Of a stretch of DNA of 28,788 nt, positions 1-8,424 are shown piece by piece. Within the stretch, counting starts at the first letter, position 1. Each line of letters starts with the position of its first letter. The stretch is from Zygnema cylindricum (lineage: Eukaryota; Streptophyta; Zygnematophyceae; Zygnematales; Zygnemataceae): the NCBI GenBank assembly GCA_037447655.1, contig JBBHKE010000055.1, forward strand, positions 188,001 through 216,788. The letters run 5' to 3'. Under the pieces are notes generated by a model that ran no database searches, was not told where the DNA came from, and worked only from the letters and a program-made list of their open reading frames with translations. The position numbers and the translations under genes are program-made.

Positions 1-1
1 A

Positions 2-860
2 AATCCGTTCCTCAATTTCAGGGCGACAACTACTATGATTGAAGTTTCAAGTCCAACATTTGTTTGCTTTTTAGAAAATTTGACACCACATTAATGGCAC
101 AGTGATGATACCTGTCTTTCTTGCAGATGATACCAGTATTTAAGCCACTGAGTCTTACCTGTCTTTCTTGCAGATGATACCAGTATTTAAGCCACTGAGT
201 CTTTCTTGCCGCCAGTGCAGACACTTTAGTTGCCGCCCAGGCAGCTGTCGCTTTGTGGAAAGAAAAAGATTATGTTGCTCTTTCTCGACTTGTTTTTTTT
301 TTGGACGGCCAAATTGCGAATTGCATTCGTATGGCGACATCTTGCCATGAAGTGTGGCAAACTGTGTGCGGAGCTTACGAATGTGACACGTGGCCGCATC
401 GATTGGCACTACGTTGCCGATTCAACAGTGTTCAAAAATATCCCGAGGAATCTATGCTTGACTTCATTCAACGAGTTGAATCGCCAGCCGGCCGCCTCAA
501 ATGCATTAATTACAATGTCACACATGAGTATTTGATAAGTAATATTTTGGGCGGCTTTCCACTTTTTTTTAACTCTTTCGCAAGTATAGTTAGTTTTGAT
601 GTCTCCACTGCTACGTTGCCTGATTTTACTAATCATCTTTTGAATGAGGAAATTTGCGTAAATTTATATAAACCAGTCGTTTCTCTTAACGGGTCGGCGC
701 TAATTTCCTCTTCCCGCTAAAATTCTTCCAATCTTGATATCTTACTTCCTGCAAATATTACAACGAGCGTGACCGCGTGGTGGACGCATGACTTGCATTG
801 GCCAAAATACGTTAAAAAAAACGTACAGCAGGTAGACCGCGAAGACTTTCATCCAGAAAT
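2..860 (+). pseudogene. gag: E1 gag remnant
   Basis: Gag would form the virus-like particle and bind element RNA. The frame starting at base 2 gives a typical copia Gag opening (PQFQGDNYYD then a stop where Trp is expected, TGG to TGA). A 47-bp tandem duplication at 110-203 interrupts it. The main body follows at about 205-720: residues such as ALWKEKDYVALSRLV, CHEVWQTV and ESMLDFIQRV match the plant copia Gag (UBN2/DUF4219-like) fold and are open for about 155 codons. After the TAA at 718-720 a decayed zinc knuckle is visible at 749-792: of the CX2CX4HX4C pattern only the first Cys survives, the others reading Tyr, Arg and stop. No intact start is in the window. Identification is by pattern recognition only. 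Confidence 0.7.
110..203 (+). repeat. 47-bp tandem duplication in E1 gag
   Basis: Two identical copies, 110-156 and 157-203, each starting ACCTGTCTTTCTTGCAG. The 47-bp unit is not a multiple of three, so the duplication by itself shifts the gag frame. Confidence 0.9.
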
Positions 861-1159
861 CCAAATCTGAAGTCTTTTGCATATCCTCACGCCTCCACAC
901 CGCTAGTTGGTCCACCACTCGTTGGTCATACGGGGCACGCGACGGCCACATTTAAATTTATATGTACAGACCTCCTCCACCATAATACCCTCCTAATTAT
1001 TACTATATTTCGCAAATTCCATCGGTTTCCAACGTACATATTTGTTATGGCCATTTAAATGGTGCTAGCCTAGCTTCGTTTGGAAAATGACTTGTACTTG
1101 GAATTGATCAATTTTATTAGAGAAAAATTGATGTTTTTCATGGTTGTGTTATTGGCAAG

Positions 1160-1855
1160 ATGCCGCTCTTTCAGTTTCTTTCCTCTTCCTCTCGCTTTTT
1201 TGCATCCCTTGATCTAATTTATAGTGATGTTTCGGTACCATTCCCATTACAATTCTTAGTGGTACAACATACTTTATCACTTTTTTCAATGTTTTTTCTC
1301 GATTTACATACATTTATTTTTTACTCCATAAGTTCGAAGATTTTACTCAATTTTAATGTTTCAAAACACTTGTCAAAAATCACTTGTCATCTCGTATCAA
1401 AACCATACGCATGGATAATGGAGGAGAATTTGTCTCCAATGCTTTTTCTGCGTTTTTACTATCACATGGCATTGTTTATCCCACATCTTCCCCTTACACT
1501 CCAGAACAGAATGGTGATGCTGAGCGTTTAAACCGCAACTCTCATTGATATGGCTCCCTCTCTCCTCTATTTTTTTTCTTTACCATCAAATTTTTGGGCT
1601 GAAGCTTTACTAACATCCGTTTGTATACGCAATCGCTCCCCAACCTCGTCTCTTTCTTACAAAACCCTTTTTGAGGCGTGGCATGGTCATAAACCGGATG
1701 TCTCTCACTTAAGCATTTTTGGTTGTGAAGCCAATTATAAAACTGTTCTCTTTTCCAATGCTAAAGTAGATGCTCGTGCCATGTGCGATTTTTTGTGGGA
1801 TATTCCCCTAATTCAAAAGCCTATCGCATATGGTGTCCCATTTCACGTCGTATAG
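1160..1855 (+). pseudogene. pol: E1 integrase (pol) remnant
   Basis: Integrase would insert element cDNA into the genome. The first part (frame from 1160) carries SLDLIYSDV with the first catalytic Asp at 1226-1228. The second part shifts frame and reads IRMDNGGEFVSNAFSAF, with the second catalytic Asp at 1414-1416 and the third acidic residue in the block QNGDAERLNR at 1522-1524, giving the D-x35-E spacing of the family. The C-terminal part (1550-1735) reads LPSNFWAEALLTSV and FEAWHGHKPDVSHL, the usual copia integrase tail. At least two frameshifts and a TGA after RLNRNSH inactivate it. The canonical QNGVAER has Val changed to Asp. The bases 861-1159 should hold protease and the HHCC zinc finger; I could not recover either clearly. 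Confidence 0.85.
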
Positions 1856-2235
1856 TCACCACTTTTGACATCTTTTTTCATCAAACTCCCCTCATACGTA
1901 TGTTTGTTCTTAATTTTTTTCTCAGTTCTTTACTCAATTTATTCCCTCTTTAGGAGACTATCCCTACTAATTTCGTTACAACTTTACCTACGCCCCCTTT
2001 TACACCTTCCCTATCTATGCCCTCTTTAATCCCGCGGATATCTCCCATTCCCTTAGGTGTTACCACTTTTTCAGATTGTGTTACTTCCTCCAATTTTGGC
2101 GATTTGTCACATCTAGTACAATCCGCAATTTCTGGTGGCCTCCCATTTGCGGTATAGTCCGCATCAAGTGAGGCTTTGGTCTTCCAAACAACAAATTTAC
2201 CTCCACTATCTTTGGAAGTTTTGTCGTTACCTTGA
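1856..2235 (+). pseudogene. pol: E1 integrase-RT linker remnant
   Basis: The position corresponds to the variable, Pro/Ser/Thr-rich linker between integrase and reverse transcriptase in copia polyproteins. Translation shows short runs rich in Pro, Ser and Thr but no conserved motif, and several stops. Assignment rests on position between two recognised domains. Confidence 0.45.
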
Positions 2236-2651
2236 TTGGTTCGCACTTCGGTTACTATTTCGTCGTTGACGCCACCTTCCGAACAAATTGCCGTACGACA
2301 AACTACGCGTCTTACTCAACCAACTTCGAAGATTCACATGAATCTTTACCACGCCAACCTTGCTGACGTCAAAGATCCTCCCACGTTGATAGCCATTTTT
2401 AGACAATCAAATGCCAACAAGTGGATCGTCGCAGCTACTCAACAGTACGACGCATCAATGTCGAATAATACTTAGACCCTCTATACTCTTCCACCAAATC
2501 CGCATGCGATTTGATCTAAGTGAGTCTTTAAAATTAAATTGTTGGCAGATGGATCCGTCAACCATCACAAAACACGTGTTGTTGCCAAGGATTACTTACA
2601 AACAGAAGGTGTTGACTACAACGAGAACTTAGCCCCAGTTGCAAAGTTTCA

Positions 2652-3108
2652 CTTCATCTGTACGATTTTGTCCCTTGCCACCCTTCATTAGGGAGTTACA
2701 ACAACTTAGCTTCAAAATTGCTTTTCTTTATGGCAGTCTTGCAGAGGATGTTTTTATAGAACAACCACCTCGCTACGCAGTCACCAAGAAAAAAACTCGT
2801 CTGTCATTTGGTTAAATCTATTTATGGTCTTGACTTCATCCTTACGATTTTGTCCCTTGCCGCCCATCATGATAGGGAGTTACAACAACATGATGTCAAA
2901 ATTGCTTTTCTTTGTACATCTTTGTCCAATGCCGCCCTTCATGATAGAGAGTAACAACAATTTGACGTCAAAATTGCTTTTCTTTTTGGCAGTCTTGTAG
3001 AGGATGTTTTTGTGGAACAACCACTTGGCTACACAATCACTAGGAAGGAAACTCTGGGAAGGAAACTCTTGTCTGTCATTTACGTAAATATATTTATGGT
3101 CTTACACA
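2652..3108 (+). repeat. Triplicated RT segment inside E1
   Basis: Three imperfect tandem copies share blocks such as ACGATTTTGTCCCTTGCC and GTCAAAATTGCTTTTCTTT. Copies 1 and 3 run about 180 bp and end at TTTATGGTCTT; copy 2 is cut to about 83 bp. Copy 3 contains a further small duplication of GGAAACTCT near 3045-3070. Confidence 0.8.
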
Positions 3109-3293
3109 GGCGCCAAGAGTGTGGCATCAAACACTTGTTGCAATATTAATTAAGGAAGGTTTTAGGGAAATCAATGCAGATCTTGGAATCTATATCACGG
3201 GTACAAGTGACTAGTTAATCATTATTATCATTTACGTTGATGATTTAATTCTCGCAGGTCTAAATAAGACATTAATTCACCAAGTGAAAGGAA

Positions 3294-3298
3294 TTCTC
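3294..3298 (+). other. Left target-site duplication of E2 (TTCTC)
   Basis: TTCTC directly precedes the E2 LTR start TGTTGATATTTGAG and recurs at 6978-6982 directly after the E2 end. Five bases is the normal copia length. Without E2 and one copy of the duplication, the E1 reading frame continues from the YVDD block into the MTDLGDLDYFLGI block without a shift. Confidence 0.85.
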
Positions 3299-3494
3299 TG
3301 TTGATATTTGAGTATTTTCTAGGTCTGTATTATGATAAGAAAAAGGTAGAGGGCAATCTGCCTCTAACTCCATTCTCCAAGCCCCCACACTTGTAGTCAC
3401 TGAAGGCTGGGTAGGGAGATAGAGCCATGGCTACCTAAAGATTTTTAGAGAGACAGGTAGCAGAAAACAGATAGGTTTACTAAACTTATTGAAA

Positions 3495-3567
3495 GACCCA
3501 GGAATTGATCCTGGTACCTATGGTTCGTCAAAGTAGCCGTTTGCTTTGTCCGTTAGGTCAAGGACCA
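3495..3567 (-). repeat. tRNA-like segment in E2 5' LTR (antisense)
   Basis: On the minus strand the sequence begins GGTCCTTGACCTAACGGAC and ends in a T-arm-like hairpin CCAGG-ATCAATT-CCTGG. The block TGACCTAACGG (one mismatch to the Pol III A box) and GGATCAATTCC (B-box-like) are spaced as in a tRNA gene. The total of about 73 nt fits a tRNA. The D stem and anticodon arm do not pair properly and the acceptor stem is not convincing, so this is tRNA-derived or tRNA-like rather than a working tRNA gene. A decayed counterpart is in the 3' LTR. Confidence 0.45.
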
Positions 3568-3716
3568 ATGCTAGGGTATATGAGGTTTGATAAATATATA
3601 TATATAATCACGTGTAGACTAATTCATTAAACGAGGAATAATTACGTAGTGCATGGAGACAGTTTTAGATAAAATGGAGTACGGTTTCAATGTATTTTAT
3701 GAAACGGATATCTCCC

Positions 3717-3740
3717 ATTTGTTTCGACCGCGAAACAAAT
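3717..3740. repeat. 24-bp palindrome in E2 5' LTR U3
   Basis: ATTTGTTTCG, loop ACCG, then the perfect reverse complement CGAAACAAAT. In the 3' LTR the same palindrome (6235-6262) has 12-bp perfect arms. Confidence 0.85.
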
Positions 3741-3846
3741 ATCGCGTGTCTAATTTCAACACCTAGATTTATAGTCGGTTTTGATCGGACAGCCACAAAA
3801 GCCACCGCGATCACGGAAGAGGTACTTTTGGCGTTTATTGGTCATC

Positions 3847-3868
3847 GCCACGTGTAGTGACACGTGGC
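3847..3868. promoter_or_regulatory. Paired inverted G-boxes in E2 5' LTR U3
   Basis: GCCACGTGT-AGTG-ACACGTGGC: two CACGTG cores on perfect 9-bp inverted arms; the wider flanks GTCATC and GATGAC are also inverted. CACGTG is the plant G-box bound by bZIP and bHLH factors, so a stress- or light-responsive LTR promoter is a reasonable inference. The 3' LTR keeps one box (around 6368-6376). Confidence 0.55.
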
Positions 3869-4160
3869 GTGATGACATTAGATTGCAACAACTCCGAAGA
3901 TTACGTGAACAAATCCCGATTTGACACGTGTCGATATATTGGCCATGTTGTACGATGGCCGTACAAAAAGTACATCGGCACTTGTACTTTTGTGTACGAC
4001 ACAATAATTTGATTGGTGTCATACGTCAATAGATAGAGTTTTAGAGAGGGAATAGTTTTAGAGAGGAAAATTTAGTAGGTAGCAGCCTCTCTCCGAGAGA
4101 GCTCCTATACACAAGGCCATCTTTGACCATTCATAACTATCAAATTACTTGACCATTTTC

Positions 4161-4230
4161 AGTGAATCTTTTGGCTGCGGACTCAAAGGAGTCCAAGTGA
4201 ATCTTTTGGCTGCGGACTCAAAGGATTCCA
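4161..4230 (+). repeat. 35-bp tandem duplication in E2 5' LTR
   Basis: AGTGAATCTTTTGGCTGCGG starts at 4161 and again at 4196. The 3' LTR has a single copy (from about 6664), so the duplication arose after insertion. Confidence 0.85.
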
Positions 4231-4495
4231 AGCTACACAGGGTGTAGTCGGTCAGAGATTTTGCCTGCCAAGGTGGCTGCATTTCTAAGGGAAAGTCAAA
4301 GTGGGTGAATGTGTCCAAAACTCATATTCTAACTTTGTATTCTGTGGTGGAACTGAGCACACAGAAAGTCTTATTTCACAGGGGTGAAGCTATTAATGGT
4401 CTTTGATTGTCAAGGGGTCAGTAATTTGGGTTTATATCAATTGGAGTCGGCACTATCTAGATAAGCTTTTTTTGGATCTGCAATTTCTGTGGGCA

Positions 4496-5832
4496 ATGAA
4501 GCACACAGAGTTTCATGTTATGGGCCCACCATCTAGGGTGCATATGTTTGATGGAACAGACTTTACTTATTGGGAGTTTATGATGGAGGGATTGCTTTTC
4601 GAAAAACACTTATGGGGAATTGTTACGGGACAAGTGAGGTGTCCGCCACTGGGTTTCGGTGGAGCTTACAACGGAGATTCATCGCGGGCTCCCAGAATAC
4701 CAACCGGATTTCAGATGCAACGGAAGGTGAGGAGAAAATCATTGCCATGGAAGGGGGAAAAGGGGAGAAAGGAAAAAAGACACCTATTGTGAGGGGAGCT
4801 ATGCTCTCAGCTATGGTACCACTTGTAGGGATTAAAACTGAAGAAAATGACAGAAAAATATGGGAATACAAAAACACTATAGCAAAACATCTCATACTTA
4901 GAAACGTGTCTAGATCCATAGCTATCATTCTTATAAACTTTACGAAGTGTTCGGAGATATGGGAAGCACTAAGTTAGATTTATAAGAGTGAAACTATTCA
5001 GAGGCAACAATTAGTAAAACACAAAATTGATGCATATGTTTATAAAGCTGGTAGAATGATAGAGTTTTACAATGATATTGCTGAGCTATATGTGGAGTTG
5101 GGTAGTGCGGGATATGTAGAATCTGAGGAGAGGAAGATTATACACTACTCATGAAACTCCCAAATGAGTAAAAACATCATTTGTCGTATGCAAGCAAAAT
5201 ATGGCTCTTCATGGACTTGGAGCTTTACCATGGGGATAATTCTTGTGAGGGAAAGCACTTTGGAGCTTCGTAGGGGAAGTGACAAAGTGAATGCATTTAC
5301 AGCTGGTAGTAATTGGCGGAAGGGTGATGAGAGGAATAGTGGTGACGAGCGGAAGCGTGATGAGAGGAAGAAAGACAAAGGTAAACCTTATCAGAACTTT
5401 GGTAGAAAGAGAGGGAGAGGAAAAGAAACGAGAGTTTTGAAAAAAGGGGTTGGCTTCTTTTGTAGAGAACCGGGTCATTATATAGAGGAATGCCCTTGGT
5501 TCGAAGATCTTAGAAGTAGGAATGTGGATGAGGAGGAAGAACGGGAAAACGAGAAAGAGGATGAAGATATGTTGGAGCTTCTCCGCATCGATAGTATGGG
5601 AAAGAGAGAAAAGCACACAAAAATTCCATGTAAGCAACAGTGTGTTTTTGGAGGTTTAAGGGAAGTAAAGAGAGAGGAGATACTTGAGGGAGTTCAAAAT
5701 ATTGAGGATAGTTTCATAGATATTTTGGAAACAGAAAACTGGTCAGAAAAGGAGACTTCAACGGATTTTGAGAAAAGGGGAGAAGTGAAACTAGAAGGGG
5801 TTCTTAAGGATAGGGGAGAAGATGATATTTGA
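4496..5832 (+). pseudogene. gag: E2 gag
   Basis: Encodes a copia-type Gag. The likely start is the ATG at 4496, inside the last 20 bp of the LTR; the same ATG-to-LTR-end spacing occurs in E3. The N-terminus reads VMGPPSRVHMFDGTDFTYW, like E3 and E4 Gag. The frame shifts once near 4640-4700 (frame of 4496 to frame of 4570). It continues as KIWEYKNTIAKHL, then a TAG at 4975, then IYKSETIQRQQLVKHKIDAY, and a compensated pair of indels near 5145-5165 produces a TGA. From 5164 it is open to 5832. A zinc knuckle FFCREPGHYIEEC (about 5454-5495) has its first Cys replaced by Gly. The tail is very rich in Glu, Lys and Arg. The stop TGA lies a few codons inside the 3' LTR. Confidence 0.8.
4517..4530 (+). 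promoter_or_regulatory. E2 primer binding site, half-tRNA initiator Met type
   Basis: GTTATGGGCCCACC lies one base after the LTR end. From memory of the plant initiator tRNA-Met, it is exactly complementary to the 5' side and loop of the anticodon arm (GGTGGGCCCATAAC). Drosophila copia is known to prime from this internal region using a cleaved tRNA. The same bases encode Gag residues VMGPP. Confidence 0.65.
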
Positions 5833-6016
5833 GTAATTTTTGGGTCTGTATTATGATAAAAAAAGTAGAAGGCAGTCTGCCTCTAACTCCCTTTTCCAAG
5901 CCCCCACACTTGTTGTAGCCATTGAAGGCTGGGTAGGGAGATAGAGCTATGGCTGCCTAAAGTTTTTCGGAGAGACAGGTAGCAGAAAACAAATAGGTTT
6001 ACTAAAATTATTTGCG

Positions 6017-6086
6017 GACCCAAGAATTGATATTGGTACCTATGGTTCGTCAAAGTAGCCGTTCGCGTTGTCCGTTAGGTCTAGGA
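6017..6086 (-). repeat. tRNA-like segment in E2 3' LTR (antisense, decayed)
   Basis: Counterpart of 3495-3567. The A-box-like block reads GACCTAACGGACAACGC on the minus strand; the T-arm-like hairpin has lost pairing (CCAAG...TATTGG on the plus strand). Confidence 0.4.
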
Positions 6087-6234
6087 CAAGTGTTAGGGTA
6101 TATGAGATTTGATAAATATATATATAATCACGTGTAGACTAATTCATTAAACGACGAATAATTACGTAGTGCATGGAGACAGTTTTAGATAGTACAGAGT
6201 ATTGTTTCAATGTATTTTATGAAATGGATATCGC

Positions 6235-6262
6235 GCATTTGTTTCGACCGCGAAACAAATGC
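6235..6262. repeat. 28-bp palindrome in E2 3' LTR
   Basis: GCATTTGTTTCG, loop ACCG, CGAAACAAATGC: perfect 12-bp arms. Kept in both LTRs although the surrounding sequence has diverged. Confidence 0.85.
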
Positions 6263-6977
6263 CGCGCGTCTAGTTTCAACACCTGGATTTATAGCCGGTT
6301 TTGATCGGATGGCCACGATAGGCGCCGCGATCACGAAAGAGGTACTTTTGGCGTTTTTTGGTCATCGACACGTGGCGTGATGACATTGGATTGAGGCAAC
6401 TCTGAAAATTACGGGAACAAATCACGATTTGAAACGTGACGATATTTTGGCCATGTTGTACGATGGCCGTACAAAAAGTACATCGGCACCTGTACTTTTC
6501 TGAACAACCCTATAATTTGATTGGTGTCGTACGTCAATAGATAGAGTTTTAGAGAGGGAATAGGACTTAGAAAATTTAGTAGGTAGCAGCCTCTCTGTGA
6601 GAGAGCTCCTTAACAAAAGGTCATCTTTGACCATTCATAACTATCAATTAACTTGACCATTTTCAGTGATTCTTTTTGATGCAGACTCAAGGGATTCTAG
6701 GCTACACACGGGTGTAGTCGGTCAGAGTTTCTGCCTGCCAGGGTGGTTGCATTTCTAAGGGAAAGTCAAAGTGGGTTAATGTGTCCAAAACTCATATTCT
6801 AACTTTGCATTCTGTGGTGGAACTGAGCACACATAAATTCTTATTTCACAAGGTGAAGCTATAATGGGTGTTTGATTGTCAAGGGGTCAATCATTTGTGT
6901 TTATATCAACTTGGAGTTGGCACTAAGCTTTCTTTGGATCTGCGATTTTTGTGGGCAATGGAGCACACAGAGATTCA

Positions 6978-6982
6978 TTCTC
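6978..6982 (+). other. Right target-site duplication of E2 (TTCTC)
   Basis: Matches 3294-3298. E1 coding sequence resumes immediately after it. Confidence 0.85.
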
Positions 6983-7965
6983 TCTTCCCATTGGCATATG
7001 ACCGATTTAGGAGATCTTGACTATTTTTTAGGTATCACTATTTTATGTCAAAGGCTTGCACACATTTTGCAAATGAGTTAACCAATCTCAATCTCCTTAA
7101 CTATTTTGACATGATCGATTGCAATCATGTGCCTACTCTCCTTGATCCCAACACCACTATCATCAAATGTCTTCTGATGGGAATGCAAAAAGACACATAA
7201 GCTCACTCTATCGGTCTATTATAGGAATATTGATGTATGTTATGCTATCGGCCGGAAATTGGTATCGTTATTTATCTTTTGTCTCAATTTTCGCATTGTG
7301 CAACTCTTACCCATCTCCAAGCTGCCAAACGTGTACTTTCCTTCCTTCAAAAAACTTAGCATCATCATCTCGCTTTTTCTATGTTTCTCCCTCGCCTTCC
7401 TCGTTTTTTTTTTCTCCGGACACTATAATTATTGCATTTTGCGACGTTGATTTGGGCTATCAATCTGACGATCGTCGCTCTATTTCTGGTTTTTGTTTTT
7501 TTTTTAAGTGGTGGCCTTATCTCTTGGTCGTCCCGTAAGCAAGCCACTATTGCTCTTTCCTCGACTGAGGCCGAATACATGGCCGGCATTTTTACCACGA
7601 AGTCAACTATTTTGTTCTGATGACTTCTTTCCAATCTCTCTTGTCCTTTTTTTTCTCCCACCTCTGTCTTTTTTGATTCTCAACTTCTTTCCTATCTCTC
7701 TTGTCCGTTTTTTTCTCCCACCTCCGTCTTTTTCGATTCTCAAGGGTCTTTGGCCTTTATGAAAAACCCTATCCACCACACACGCACTACATATATCGAT
7801 ATCCAATTTAATTTTACATGTGACAAAATCCTTGATGTCACCGTTTTTTTTCTCATTGTTCCACTGGCTCTAAACTTGCTGATTTTTCACAAGACCTCTC
7901 CCTCGCATTTTATTCCATCACTCCATTTTTCATGCTGGTCTTCGTGACTAACCATGCTTTAATCT
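6983..7965 (+). pseudogene. pol: E1 RT 3' part and RNase H
   Basis: RNase H would degrade the RNA strand during cDNA synthesis. The segment opens with MTDLGDLDYFLGI, the copia block that follows YVDD by about 30 residues, showing this is the continuation of 2236-3298 across E2. Next come YRSIIGILMYVMLS (connection) and FCDVDLGYQSDDRRSISGF, with the first catalytic Asp of RNase H. The frame shifts in a T run (about 7494-7506) and continues as ISWSSRKQATIALSSTEAEY with the catalytic Glu. After a 60-bp tandem duplication (7621-7742) the tail reads IHHTRTTYIDIQFNFTCDK (about 7770-7830), the block before the polypurine tract. Broken by several stops and shifts. Confidence 0.82.
7621..7742 (+). repeat. 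60-bp tandem duplication in E1 RNase H
   Basis: Two copies with exact 60-bp period (about 7623-7682 and 7683-7742), each starting ACTTCTTTCC and ending TTTCGATTCTC-like; about five differences. The unit is 20 codons, so it does not shift the frame. Confidence 0.88.
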
Positions 7966-7973
7966 AGAGGGCG

Positions 7974-8424
7974 TCTTAAAATGCAATTAAAGCATTCTTT
8001 AGTTTTCTACTCTACTTTACAGTCCTACACGCTATGTTGCGGTTTAGAGTTTTGTACTTTACTTACTGGATTGTATATGCTTTTGTTAGTGTTGATGACT
8101 TTTTTGTAGGAATCCATTTTGTCTTTGATTCTTTTCAGCGTAACTAGTTGTACCTTCCTAACTTACGCCTAGATTACATGTATCTTTTAGAGCCTTTTCG
8201 GCTACCCTTTACTTTGTCGTACTATAAGACTCCATTATATCTTTGTGAAATATTATTCAATTGATAAAAGACTTAAACGACAAACCTCCCTTGTTTTTGT
8301 TGTTTGTCGTTTCTCTCTTTTCTTTTCTATCTCGGCCTTCTCTTCTCATTTGGCCTCTTTTGCCATTTTGTTATATAAGCTCTTTTGGCCTTTCACAGCC
8401 ACTCATTCAATACTTTTTCCGTCA
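7974..8424 (+). repeat. Probable E1 3' LTR
   Basis: Follows the end of RNase H and a purine-rich CTAGAGGGCG (7965-7973) that would be the polypurine tract. TATATAAG at 8372-8379 could be the LTR TATA box, and a possible terminus is GTCA at 8421-8424. The other LTR is outside the window, so both ends are guesses from position. Confidence 0.4.

Larger units (their letters stand above)
2236..3298 (+). pseudogene. pol: E1 reverse transcriptase, 5' part, with internal duplications
   Basis: Reverse transcriptase would copy element RNA into cDNA. The frame around 2530-2690 reads LADGSVNHHKTRVVAKDYLQ and TEGVDYNENLAPVAKF, the standard N-terminal copia RT blocks. The catalytic motif YVDDLILAG is at 3233-3259, so both active-site aspartates are still encoded. 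Between these blocks the DNA is abnormal: a segment encoding the CTILSLA, QLDVKIAF-type block is present about three times (2652-2833, 2834-2916, 2917-3108). The coding sequence then runs into E2 at 3299, about 14 codons after the YVDD box. Stops and frameshifts occur throughout. Confidence 0.85.
3299..4515 (+). repeat. E2 5' LTR
   Basis: Starts TGTTGATATTTGAG and ends GTTTCA, fitting TG...CA ends. It aligns along its length with 5820-6977. It contains in order a tRNA-like segment on the opposite strand (3495-3567), a 24-bp palindrome (3717-3740), a G-box palindrome (3847-3868), a degenerate TATA-like CTATACAC near 4106, a 35-bp tandem duplication (4161-4230), and an ATG at 4496 that opens gag. 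Confidence 0.88.
3299..6977 (+). mobile_element. E2: Gag-only non-autonomous copia-type LTR element
   Basis: A complete 3.68-kb element: 5' LTR 3299-4515, internal region 4516-5819, 3' LTR 5820-6977, flanked by TTCTC. The only coding sequence between the LTRs is gag; no protease, integrase, RT or RNase H sequence is present. This matches the architecture described for plant TR-GAG elements (terminal repeats with a gag domain), which need a partner for pol functions. It lies in the same orientation as its host E1. The LTRs have diverged by many substitutions and several indels, so the insertion is old. A related copy, E3, is at 19136-20568. Confidence 0.85.
5820..6977 (+). repeat. E2 3' LTR
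   Basis: Aligns with 3299-4515. The start has mutated from TG to AG; the end is ATTCA followed by the TTCTC target duplication. It is about 60 bp shorter than the 5' LTR, partly because it lacks the 35-bp duplication and one arm of the G-box palindrome. It keeps the terminal ATG (6958-6960), 20 bases from its end. Confidence 0.88.
1..8424 (+). mobile_element. E1: degenerate Ty1/copia LTR retrotransposon, split by nested E2
   Basis: Seen: remnants in copia order on the + strand: Gag (2-860), integrase (1160-1855), reverse transcriptase (2281-3298), then, after the nested E2 (3299-6977), the rest of reverse transcriptase and RNase H (6983-7965) and a probable 3' LTR. The 5' LTR and the first part of gag lie left of the window. 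Integrase before reverse transcriptase identifies Ty1/copia rather than Ty3/gypsy or a pararetrovirus. Every domain is broken by stops, frameshifts and small tandem duplications, so the copy is inactive and old. The element is older than E2 because E2 sits inside it. The boundary at 8424 is approximate. Confidence 0.85.

Noticed and set aside
5164-5832. Host gene for a charged, Glu/Lys-rich protein
   Set aside because: The frame contains the Gag zinc knuckle and lies between two LTRs; it is the C-terminal half of E2 Gag.
1-8424. E1 as an endogenous pararetrovirus
   Set aside because: Integrase precedes RT and there is no movement or coat protein; the order is Ty1/copia.
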